This document shows, in pieces, positions 8,503 through 16,228 of a stretch of DNA of 64,000 nt (within the stretch, counting starts at the first letter, position 1; every line of letters starts with the position of its first letter). The stretch lies in contig DAOTVP010000077.1 in NCBI GenBank assembly GCA_034436155.1, forward strand, positions 1 to 64,000, given 5' to 3'. The notes under the pieces were generated by a model. The model made no database searches. It was not told where the DNA came from and worked only from the letters and a program-made list of their open reading frames with translations. This stretch comes from GCA-2794515 sp034436155. Lineage in GTDB: Bacteria; Chloroflexota; Anaerolineae; Aggregatilineales; Phototrophicaceae. The position numbers and the translations under genes were made by a program.

Positions 8503-8559
8503 TTATGTCAAGTGATTGTTCAAAAAAGAACAATCAGAATACCAAAGGGATAGTGACTT

Positions 8560-8919
8560 ATGGCTATTGAACAATTTGCTCCTGTGGCGGCATTACTGAT
8601 TGTCGCTGTTATCCTCACCCTCATCATCCTCAACATCTCATGGGTGTTTGGTCCGCATAGACCGACAACCCGTAAAGTTGCCCCATACGAAAGCGGGATG
8701 AAACCCATCGGTCCCGCCGTGCGCCGTTTGCCCGTTAAATTTTATCTCATCGGTGTGCTGTTCATCTTATTCGACATCGAAGTGATATTCTTCTTGCCAT
8801 GGGCGGTCATCTTCCGTGATTTGGGCTTCTATGGCTTGCTGATGATGGGTGTGTTCTTCTTTGTATTGACGATTGGTTTAGTTTATGAGTGGAAGAAAGG
8901 TGCGTTGGAATGGGAGTAA
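8560..8919 (+). CDS. nuoA: NADH-quinone oxidoreductase subunit A
   Basis: A membrane subunit of complex I, next to the quinone chamber. It has 119 residues with three transmembrane helices: about 7-29, 62-84 and 90-110. The family signatures are present: KVAPYESGMKP and VKFYLIGVLFILFDIEVIFFLPWA, the latter with the acidic FDIE in helix 2. It is the first gene of the operon, and its end overlaps the nuoB start by 10 bp. Confidence 0.96.
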   Translation: MAIEQFAPVAALLIVAVILTLIILNISWVFGPHRPTTRKVAPYESGMKPIGPAVRRLPVKFYLIGVLFILFDIEVIFFLPWAVIFRDLGFYGLLMMGVFFFVLTIGLVYEWKKGALEWE

Positions 8920-9413
8920 CACAAAAACTCGGTAATTTAGGCGTGGTGACAACCACGTTGGAACAAGCCATCAACTGGGCGCGGACAGGTGCGACTTGGC
9001 CCCTGTTGTTTGGGTTAGCCTGTTGCGCTATCGAATACATGAGTACACAAGCCAGCAATTATGATCTCGCCCGTTTTGGTATGGAACTCAACCGTGCCAG
9101 CCCGCGCCAAGCCGATTTGATGATCGTGGCGGGGCGGGTGACGCGCAAAATGGCTCCCGTTGTGCGCCAATTGTATGACCAAATGGCAGACCCCAAATGG
9201 GTGATTTCGATGGGCGATTGCGCCTCGTGCGGTGGTGTGTATAACAATTACGCCGTTGTGCAGGGAGTCGATGAGATTATCCCTGTGGATGTGTATGTGG
9301 CAGGGTGCCCGCCACGTCCCGAACAACTCATGCACGGTATTTTGACCCTTCAAGAAAAAATTCGTGGTGAGCGCATCACTGATTGGGCGCTCACGATTCG
9401 GCAAGAAGCATAA
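8910..9413 (+). CDS. nuoB: NADH-quinone oxidoreductase subunit B
   Basis: This peripheral-arm subunit carries cluster N2, the last iron-sulfur centre before quinone. All four ligands are present: the tandem C38-C39 (LACCAIE), C104 (GDCASCGG) and C133 (AGCPPRPEQ). I chose the ATG at 8910, which lies inside the end of nuoA after an AAAGGTG binding site. A GTG at 8889 would add seven residues that the family does not need. Length 167 residues, normal. Confidence 0.96.
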   Translation: MGVTQKLGNLGVVTTTLEQAINWARTGATWPLLFGLACCAIEYMSTQASNYDLARFGMELNRASPRQADLMIVAGRVTRKMAPVVRQLYDQMADPKWVISMGDCASCGGVYNNYAVVQGVDEIIPVDVYVAGCPPRPEQLMHGILTLQEKIRGERITDWALTIRQEA

Positions 9414-9424
9414 AGGAGCGACCG

Positions 9425-9973
9425 ATGAGCATTGCCCCCGCCATAGACCCCGTAGAAGCGGTGAAGAAGGCTTTTTCCACCGCCGTTTTAGAGGTGGACT
9501 ATTTCCGTGATGAGACCACCATCATCGTAGACCCCGCCCAATTGCCCGCCATCATCCGTTATCTGCGCGATACGGCTGGGCTGATTTATAATTACCTGTC
9601 CGATATTTCGGCAGTGGATTATTGGGATGAAGAGGGCAGTCACGAAGACCGTCTGGGACGATTCGGTGTGAGTTATCATATCTATTCGATGCTCTATAAT
9701 CGCCGTTTGCGCGTTAAGGTGTTTTTGCCCGAAGATAACCCGACCGTCCCAACGATTACGGGTGTATTCCCCGCTGCCAATTGGTTGGAGCGCGAAATTT
9801 TTGATATGATGGGCATCACCTTCTCTGGGCATCCCAATATGAAACGCATCCTCATGCCGAGCGATTGGGATGGGCATCCACACCGCCGTGATTACCCACT
9901 CGGATACGAGACGATTCAATTCTCGTTCAATATTGAAGAAATCATGAAGCACAAGCCGTTTGCGAAAGAATAA
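9425..9973 (+). CDS. nuoC: NADH-quinone oxidoreductase subunit C
   Basis: A 30-kDa-type subunit of the peripheral arm that packs against NuoD. The signature near the end (HPNMKRILMPSDWDGHPHRR, then DYP) is the family's hallmark, and FDMMGITFSGHP precedes it. The ATG at 9425 sits 6 bp after AAAGGAG. Separate nuoC and nuoD genes are used, not the fused nuoCD of enterobacteria. Length 182 residues. Confidence 0.95.
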   Translation: MSIAPAIDPVEAVKKAFSTAVLEVDYFRDETTIIVDPAQLPAIIRYLRDTAGLIYNYLSDISAVDYWDEEGSHEDRLGRFGVSYHIYSMLYNRRLRVKVFLPEDNPTVPTITGVFPAANWLEREIFDMMGITFSGHPNMKRILMPSDWDGHPHRRDYPLGYETIQFSFNIEEIMKHKPFAKE

Positions 9974-9986
9974 GGACAAATTCATT

Positions 9987-11255
9987 ATGGTCGCTGATGC
10001 ACCACAAAAATTTCAACTAGACATGAGCCAATGGCAAGGTAGCCTCGATGAATTGCGCGGTCTCGTCTCTGAACGCGCTATGACGGGTGAGACCATGCTG
10101 TTGAATATGGGACCGCATCACCCTAGCACGCACGGGGTGTTACGCTTGCTCCTCGAATTAGATGGTGAAGAAATTGTCTCGTGCTTGCCCGATGTGGGCT
10201 ATCTGCACACAGGCATCGAGAAAAATATCGAATCGAAATCCTACGAAAAAGCCGTGACGCTCACAGACCGTATGGATTATCTCTCGCCCATGTCGAATAA
10301 CATGGTGTTTTGTTTGGCAATTGAAAAATTGGTCGATTTGGATGTGCCAGAACGCGCCCAAGTCATCCGTGTGATTTGCCTCGAATTATCGCGCCTCGCC
10401 AGTCATTTGGTGTGGCTCGGCACGCACGCCATTGATATGGGCGCGATGAGCGTATTCCTCTATGCCTTCCGTGAGCGCGAACTGATTTTGGATATGTTCG
10501 AGATGCTCTCTGGGCAACGCATGATGGGATCTTACTTCCGACCGGGCGGGGTCTGGCGCGATTTACGCCCTGAATTTTTGCCCGCGCTCAAACATTTTAT
10601 GGACATCATGCCAGGGCGTATCGCCGATTATGAACGCCTATTGACTAATAACCCTATTTGGATCGATCGCACGCAAGGGGTTGGCGTTATCGAACCCGAT
10701 GTCGCGTTGGCGTGGGGTGTGAGCGGTGCGAGTTTACGCGCCAGTGGGGTCAATTGGGATATTCGCAAAGCCATGCCTTATAGTGGTTACGAAACCTACG
10801 AATTCAACGTCCCACTCGGCGAACATGGCGATGTGTATGACCGTTACATGGTACGCATGGAAGAGATGCGCCAAAGCCTGCGGATTATCGAACAAGCTGT
10901 CAAACGTTTAGATAAAGCGAAAGGTGGTTTCCGCTCTGATAATCGTAAATTCGTCCCGCCACCGCGCACCGAACTCGGTCAGAGCATGGAAGCAGTTATC
11001 CATCATTTTAAGTTATGGACAGAAGGATTTTCTGCGCCTGATAAAGAGGTGTATGTCAGCATCGAAAGCCCGCGTGGTGAAATCGGCTGTTATCTACATG
11101 GCACAGGTGGCAATAAACCGCGCCGTGTTCACTTCAAAACGCCTTCCTTCATGCACATTCAGGCGATCCCCGTCATGGCAGAAGGTCATATGATTGCCGA
11201 CCTTGTGGCGATTATCGGCAGTGTAGACATCGTTTTGGGCGATTGCGACCGCTAA
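9987..11255 (+). CDS. nuoD: NADH-quinone oxidoreductase subunit D
   Basis: The 49-kDa subunit, which forms the quinone-binding site with NuoB. Conserved stretches include MGPHHPSTHGVLRLLLELDGE, with the quinone-site histidines, and the C-terminal AIIGSVDIVLGDCDR. The start chosen is the ATG at 9987 after AAGGACAAATTC. An upstream ATG at 9960 would overlap nuoC and lacks a binding site. Length 422 residues. Confidence 0.96.
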   Translation: MVADAPQKFQLDMSQWQGSLDELRGLVSERAMTGETMLLNMGPHHPSTHGVLRLLLELDGEEIVSCLPDVGYLHTGIEKNIESKSYEKAVTLTDRMDYLSPMSNNMVFCLAIEKLVDLDVPERAQVIRVICLELSRLASHLVWLGTHAIDMGAMSVFLYAFRERELILDMFEMLSGQRMMGSYFRPGGVWRDLRPEFLPALKHFMDIMPGRIADYERLLTNNPIWIDRTQGVGVIEPDVALAWGVSGASLRASGVNWDIRKAMPYSGYETYEFNVPLGEHGDVYDRYMVRMEEMRQSLRIIEQAVKRLDKAKGGFRSDNRKFVPPPRTELGQSMEAVIHHFKLWTEGFSAPDKEVYVSIESPRGEIGCYLHGTGGNKPRRVHFKTPSFMHIQAIPVMAEGHMIADLVAIIGSVDIVLGDCDR

Positions 11256-11275
11256 AAATCGGAGAGATGAACATC

Positions 11276-11788
11276 ATGGCGAACACCTTACTCGAAAAAC
11301 ATAGCAAAGCCGTTCAGCACCATCTGAGCAAATATCCCGATAAACGCTCGGCGGTCATGCCGTTGTTGTATATCGTCCAAGAGGAATACGGGTATGTATC
11401 CCCTGAAGGCATCCGCGAGGTTGCCGAAATTTGTGAAATCGATCCGACACAAGTCAAATCGATTGCCGGTTTTTATACCATGTATTCCGAAAAGCCCAAA
11501 GGCAAATATTGGTTACAAGTGTGTACCGATTTGCCCTGTGCGTTGCGCGGTGCAGAAGAATTTCATCACCAATTGCTCGACCATTTAGGCATCGAAGAGG
11601 GGGGGACAACCCCCGATGGCTTATTCACCGCCGAGCATGTGATGTGCCTTGCCGCCTGTGATAAAGCGCCTATGCTCCAATGCAATTTTCACTTCCATGA
11701 AAATTTAGACATGGACAAGATGAAAGTTTTACTCGATCAATGGCGCAAAGAGGCAGAAGAGTTTGCCAATAAAGGCGTGAAGAAATAA
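11276..11788 (+). CDS. nuoE: NADH-quinone oxidoreductase subunit E
   Basis: A thioredoxin-fold subunit of the NADH dehydrogenase module carrying the [2Fe-2S] cluster N1a. The four cysteines are present as C83-x4-C88 (CTDLPC) and C124-x3-C128 (CLAAC). The start is the ATG at 11276, nine bases after GGAGAG. The ATG at 11267 abuts that binding site and is less likely. Length 170 residues. Confidence 0.95.
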   Translation: MANTLLEKHSKAVQHHLSKYPDKRSAVMPLLYIVQEEYGYVSPEGIREVAEICEIDPTQVKSIAGFYTMYSEKPKGKYWLQVCTDLPCALRGAEEFHHQLLDHLGIEEGGTTPDGLFTAEHVMCLAACDKAPMLQCNFHFHENLDMDKMKVLLDQWRKEAEEFANKGVKK

Positions 11789-11860
11789 CTGTGCTGGTAT
11801 CTGGATTGTGGTGTAATTGTTAGTGTAAAAATTTGTTTTGAGTGATACGGAGCAAATCGC

Positions 11861-13150
11861 ATGTCATTGAATATCATCTACAGAGAAAAAGATGTGCCGA
11901 ATATCCATAAGTTTGATGTGTATGTCAAACATCAAGGATACGACGCGCTCAAGAAAGCCATTGGCATGAAGCCAGCCGATGTCATCAACGAAGTGAAAGC
12001 CTCCAACCTGCGCGGGCGGGGTGGGGCGGGCTTCCCGACGGGGGTGAAATGGAGTTTTATCCCGCAAAGTGAACCCGTGAAATATGTGGTCGTGAATGCC
12101 GATGAAAGCGAATCGGGGACATTCAAAGATCGCCAAATTTTAGAGAATAACCCGCACCAATTGATAGAAGGCGCGGTCATCGCCGCCTGGGCGATTCAAG
12201 CCACCGCCGTCTATATTTATCTGCGTGGTGAATTTTGGGATATTGCCCATGCGTTGGATAAACACATCGAAGATGCGCGTAAAGCGGGCTTTGTTGGCAA
12301 GAACATTCTGGGTAGTGGTTGGGATTGCGAAGTCTATACCCACTTGGGCGCGGGTGCATATATTTGCGGTGAAGAAAGCGCCTTGCTCGAAAGCCTAGAG
12401 GGTAAAATGGGGCAACCGCGTGTTCGCCCGCCATTCCCAGCGCAAAAAGGTGGCGGGTTATATAAACAACCGACTGTCGTGAATAATGTCGAGACGCTCG
12501 CCAATGTGCCATACATCATCAACAATGGCGCAGATGCCTACAAAAAAATCGGCACGGAACAAAGCACTGGCACAAAAGTCTTTTGTGTGAGTGGCGATAT
12601 CGTCAAACCCGGAAATTATGAATTCCCGATGGGGAGCATCACCTTCCGTCAATTGATCTTTGACCATGCGGGTGGCATCCCTAACGGGCGTAACATCAAG
12701 GCGATTTTGCCATCGGGCGGGTCTGGACCTATCGTACCGGCTACTGATGAAGTGTTGGATATTCCCCTCACATACGAAGATTTGACCAAAGTCGGCACGA
12801 TTTTGGGTTCGGCTTCGATTATCGTCCTCGATGATAGCCGTGATATCACATGGGCGGCATCGAAAATGACCAAGTTCTTCAAACACGAAAGTTGTGGCAA
12901 GTGTACGCCGTGTCGTGAAGGCACGTATTGGCTCGATAAAGTGTTAGACCGCATTTTGCGCGGAGAAGGTCGCCCAGAAGATGTCGAACTCATCAACAAT
13001 GTCGCCAAAAATATGCAAGGAGTGACATTATGCGCGTTGGGTGATTTCGCCGCCAACCCGATTTTGGCGACCATCAAACACTTCCCCGATGATTTCTTTA
13101 GTCATATCAAAGGCGGTAAACCCGTTGTGCAACCCGCCGCAGGGGACTAA
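11861..13150 (+). CDS. nuoF: NADH-quinone oxidoreductase subunit F
   Basis: This is the NADH-oxidising subunit. The nucleotide-binding glycine loop is RGRGGAGFPTGVKW (51-64), and the FMN region includes NADESESGTFKD (79-90) and GAGAYICGEESAL. Cluster N3 ligands are C345, C348 and C351 (SCGKCTPC) plus C391 (TLCALGD). Length 429 residues, normal. It is followed within 3 bp by an unusual small TPR gene and only then by nuoG. Confidence 0.97.
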   Translation: MSLNIIYREKDVPNIHKFDVYVKHQGYDALKKAIGMKPADVINEVKASNLRGRGGAGFPTGVKWSFIPQSEPVKYVVVNADESESGTFKDRQILENNPHQLIEGAVIAAWAIQATAVYIYLRGEFWDIAHALDKHIEDARKAGFVGKNILGSGWDCEVYTHLGAGAYICGEESALLESLEGKMGQPRVRPPFPAQKGGGLYKQPTVVNNVETLANVPYIINNGADAYKKIGTEQSTGTKVFCVSGDIVKPGNYEFPMGSITFRQLIFDHAGGIPNGRNIKAILPSGGSGPIVPATDEVLDIPLTYEDLTKVGTILGSASIIVLDDSRDITWAASKMTKFFKHESCGKCTPCREGTYWLDKVLDRILRGEGRPEDVELINNVAKNMQGVTLCALGDFAANPILATIKHFPDDFFSHIKGGKPVVQPAAGD

Positions 13151-13153
13151 CTA

Positions 13154-13414
13154 ATGAGCCAAGACCGCATTATCCAACGCCTGACCAATATCACATCAGA
13201 TATTCACCAGCAACCACATGTGGCAGTGAATTATCTGTTACGGGCGGAACTGTATGCTCAGTATGGCTATTGGCAACAGGCTTTGGTGGATAGTGAACGG
13301 GCGTATGAATTATCATTACACGAATTAACGGGTCGGCGTTGGGGATTTGTGGCGCAAGCCGTTCAAGACCGCGCCTATCGGTTGATGCAAAAAGCAAAAC
13401 GATATGTGAAATGA
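13154..13414 (+). CDS. Small TPR-like protein inside the nuo operon
   Basis: An 86-residue protein that starts 3 bp after the nuoF stop. The middle part, AVNYLLRAELYAQYGYWQQA followed by LVDSERAYELS, fits one tetratricopeptide repeat (Leu/Tyr at 8, Gly at 8 of the turn, Ala at 20, paired helices), followed by a third basic helix ending KAKRYVK. It has no signal or membrane segment. TPRs bind other proteins, so a role as a complex I assembly or accessory factor is possible from position alone. It is not a standard complex I subunit. Confidence 0.7.
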   Translation: MSQDRIIQRLTNITSDIHQQPHVAVNYLLRAELYAQYGYWQQALVDSERAYELSLHELTGRRWGFVAQAVQDRAYRLMQKAKRYVK

Positions 13415-13423
13415 TGTGCGATT

Positions 13424-13498
13424 AGCGGGCGTGTTCTGGCAAGCCCCTGCGTACCATACACATATCAATGGTAGGGGCGAGGCACGACTCGCCCGCTA
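13424..13498. repeat. Nested hairpin repeat between nuoF/TPR and nuoG
   Basis: Outer arms TAGCGGGCG (13424-13432) and CGCCCGCTA (13490-13498) enclose two inner hairpins. One pairs GCCCCT...TACCAT with ATGGTAGGGGC, and the other is GGGCGAG/CTCGCCC. The 'GGTAGGGGCGAGGC' type of text is another dispersed intergenic hairpin family; weaker relatives are near 42050 and 53830. It could attenuate transcription into nuoG. Confidence 0.6.
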
Positions 13499-13586
13499 TC
13501 GTTAACAAATCAGAATTGGACGATTGGCGACCTTTGCGCCATAATAGACCCGTATTGGGCAAAGATGGATTTTTGGAGTAGTTTTT

Positions 13587-16055
13587 ATGACGAATACCGT
13601 AAAAATCATCATAGATGATGTCACGTATGAAGTGCCTGCGGGCGCAAATTTGGTGGATGTTGCCAAATTCTATGCCGATAACGATATTCCTGTGTTTTGT
13701 TATCATCCCAAAATGCAACCCGTCGGCATGTGTCGGATGTGTCTTGTGGAGATGGGGGCTATCGAAAAAGACCGCGCCACAGGTGAAGTCATTTTAGATG
13801 AAAATGGCAACCCCAAAGTGCGGATGATGCCGAAATTGCAAACCGCCTGTACACAAACTGTAACCGATGGCATGGTCATCCGCACCAATACCCCCGTTGT
13901 GGATGAGGCGCGTAAAAATGTGGTCGAGTTTTTGCTCACCAGCCACCCGTTGGATTGCCCCATTTGCGATAAAGGGGGCGAATGTCCGTTACAAAATCTG
14001 ACCATGCAACACGGACCTGGCACTTCGCGCATGGATTTTAGCGATAAGCAACATCTGGATAAGCATGTGCCACTCGGCGATCTGATTTATCTGGATGAAG
14101 AACGCTGTATCCAATGTGCGCGGTGTGTGCGCTTCCAAGAAGAAGTGGTCGGCGATAGCGTCTTGGGCTTCCATGAACGCGGGCGCAGATTGCAAATTGT
14201 CACCAATTCCGACCCCGGATTTGATACCTATTTTTCCGGCAACACGACTGATATTTGCCCCGTAGGTGCGCTCACCACTGCCGATTTCCGTTTTGGTGCG
14301 CGTCCGTGGGAACTGACAGAAGTCCCTAGCATTGACCCCTGGGATGCGGCGGGGAGCAATATCAGCCTCAGCACCCGCCTAGACCGCGATTTTGGTGGCA
14401 AAGCCATGATTAAGCGCGTCATGCCTCGTCAAAACGAAGCCGTGAACGAAATTTGGATTTCGGATAAAGCGCGTTTTGGGCATCATTTCACCCGTAGCGC
14501 AGACCGTCAACAACGGGTGGTCGTGCGCGGGGCGGTCGAATCGACATGGGCGGATGGACTCCGCGCCAGCGCCGACATCCTCAAACTCGCGGGCGATAAT
14601 GTGGCGGCGATCGCGGGTACGGGTTTATCTAACGAAGATTTTTATGCCCTACATCAACTCCTCAACGGGTTGGGTAGCAACCGACTCGGCACATGGACAC
14701 CCACCCACACAGGCGCGGATATTTTGGCGCAAGTCGGGGTAGGGATAGGCACAAATTTGGGGACGCTCGGCAAAGGTGATGCGGTGTTGGTCATCGCCAG
14801 TGACCTCGAAGAAGAAGTCCCGATGTGGCGCTTGCGGATTAAACGCGCCGCCGATAGAGGGGCGTATCTGGTCGTGGCAAATGCCCGTAAGACACGCATG
14901 GACGATTTTGCCCATGATGTGATTCATTACGAGACGGGTCATGCCGCTCATGTCATGAATAACCTCAAGAAAGATCACGCCGAAGTCGCTAAAAAATTGG
15001 CAGAAGCCAATAACCTCATCATCATCGCGGGTGCAGAAGGTCTGACACTCGATGGACACCGCGCCCTGATGAGCGCCAGCGCCAATTTCCTCATCGAGAG
15101 CGGGCATATCGGCAAAGCCAATAACGGCTTGATGTCGCCGTTGCCGGGGGCGAATGGCATGGGCGCGTATTATTTCGGCTTCACGCCAGAAAATACGATG
15201 GACATCATCCAAAATCCGCCTAAAGTGTTGATTGTCGCCCAAGCCGAAATTCTAGCCGATGACCCCACTGCGAGCGCATGGTTGGATAAAGTCGAGACGA
15301 TCATCAGCCTGAATTTATTCCCCGATGCGGTATCGGCACGCGCCAAAGTGGTGTTGCCACTGCAAAGTTTTGCAGAACGCGATGGCACATTCACCAACGG
15401 AGAACGCCGTGTGCAACGCTTCTATACCGCACAAGGTCCGATGGGTGATGCGCTCCCCGCGTGGCAAATTTTCAGCCGTCTGGGTGAAGCACTCGGTCAG
15501 GGACGGGCGAAACTCTCTGCCGCGGCGGTCATGCAAGACATCGCCAAAAATATCACCGCGTTTGATGGAATCACCTATCGCAACCTCGCCAAGGTAGAAC
15601 GCCAATTCCCCGATGTGGGCGGTGTCGATTTATATTATGGCGGGACGGCATATCAAAATAAGGGTGGTTTGGGCGTGCAAATCCCCACCAGCGCCGATAA
15701 AGGTGAAGCGGTGAGCGCGTTCACAGTTGAACTCCCCACATTGCCGAAGGCAGGTAAGGGTCAAGTCTATGTGATACCCACCACCGTGTTATATAATCGG
15801 CAAAGCACTTTCGTGCCGAGTTTGTTGATGCACCCGCGTATCCTTGCGCCGTATGCCGAAGTCAATGCCAAAGATGCCAAAAAATGGGGCATTGGGCAGG
15901 GCGATGTGGTCGAAATCAAGGTGGATGGTGTAGCGGTGCGCGTCAAGGCGCATGTCAACGGTGGCGCACCCGAAGGTAGCATTGTGTTGCCACGCCATTT
16001 GACCAACGAAGCCACGCCGATGCACATCACCGTTGGCGAAGTGAGCAAGGTTTAG
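13587..16055 (+). CDS. nuoG: NADH-quinone oxidoreductase subunit G
   Basis: This large iron-sulfur subunit passes electrons from NuoE/F towards NuoI. It has 822 residues. The N-terminal [2Fe-2S] ligands are C38, C49, C52 and C88. The His-Cys3 cluster N5 is H120, C124, C127 and C133, and the [4Fe-4S] cluster N4 is C174, C177, C180 and C224. A molybdopterin-oxidoreductase-like domain without catalytic cofactor follows to the end. The extra N7 cluster motif seen in some NuoG proteins (CxxCxxxCx27C in that domain) is not visible. The ATG at 13587 follows GGAG. Confidence 0.96.
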   Translation: MTNTVKIIIDDVTYEVPAGANLVDVAKFYADNDIPVFCYHPKMQPVGMCRMCLVEMGAIEKDRATGEVILDENGNPKVRMMPKLQTACTQTVTDGMVIRTNTPVVDEARKNVVEFLLTSHPLDCPICDKGGECPLQNLTMQHGPGTSRMDFSDKQHLDKHVPLGDLIYLDEERCIQCARCVRFQEEVVGDSVLGFHERGRRLQIVTNSDPGFDTYFSGNTTDICPVGALTTADFRFGARPWELTEVPSIDPWDAAGSNISLSTRLDRDFGGKAMIKRVMPRQNEAVNEIWISDKARFGHHFTRSADRQQRVVVRGAVESTWADGLRASADILKLAGDNVAAIAGTGLSNEDFYALHQLLNGLGSNRLGTWTPTHTGADILAQVGVGIGTNLGTLGKGDAVLVIASDLEEEVPMWRLRIKRAADRGAYLVVANARKTRMDDFAHDVIHYETGHAAHVMNNLKKDHAEVAKKLAEANNLIIIAGAEGLTLDGHRALMSASANFLIESGHIGKANNGLMSPLPGANGMGAYYFGFTPENTMDIIQNPPKVLIVAQAEILADDPTASAWLDKVETIISLNLFPDAVSARAKVVLPLQSFAERDGTFTNGERRVQRFYTAQGPMGDALPAWQIFSRLGEALGQGRAKLSAAAVMQDIAKNITAFDGITYRNLAKVERQFPDVGGVDLYYGGTAYQNKGGLGVQIPTSADKGEAVSAFTVELPTLPKAGKGQVYVIPTTVLYNRQSTFVPSLLMHPRILAPYAEVNAKDAKKWGIGQGDVVEIKVDGVAVRVKAHVNGGAPEGSIVLPRHLTNEATPMHITVGEVSKV

Positions 16056-16069
16056 TTGAAGAATATCAT

Positions 16070-16167
16070 CCCCCATCCTCGACCCTTCCCCCATCAAATA
16101 GGGGAAGGGAGCAATCTAAAGCAATTCCCACTCTCCACACAGTGGGGAAGGGTGTTAGAGGGTGGGG
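16070..16167. repeat. C/G-rich inverted-repeat element, family E, copy 1
   Basis: Inverted, imperfect ends of the type CCCCATCCTCGACCCTTCCCC enclose two hairpins. One is CCCTTCCCC/GGGGAAGGG (16083-16091, 16101-16109). The other is TTCCCACT (16125-16132) pairing with AGTGGGGAA. Relatives lie at 24771-24873 and 59646-59672. It separates nuoG and nuoH by 173 bp. Confidence 0.65.
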
Positions 16168-16228
16168 ATAAAAAGGGCATCATCGCCCAAAATGATACGG
16201 TAATGTATTTTTTTGAAGGATAGATGTT

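Noticed and set aside
14649..15242. Minus-strand open frame of 197 codons opposite nuoG
   Set aside because: It lies wholly within a well-supported gene, has no family resemblance and reflects the codon bias of the opposite strand.
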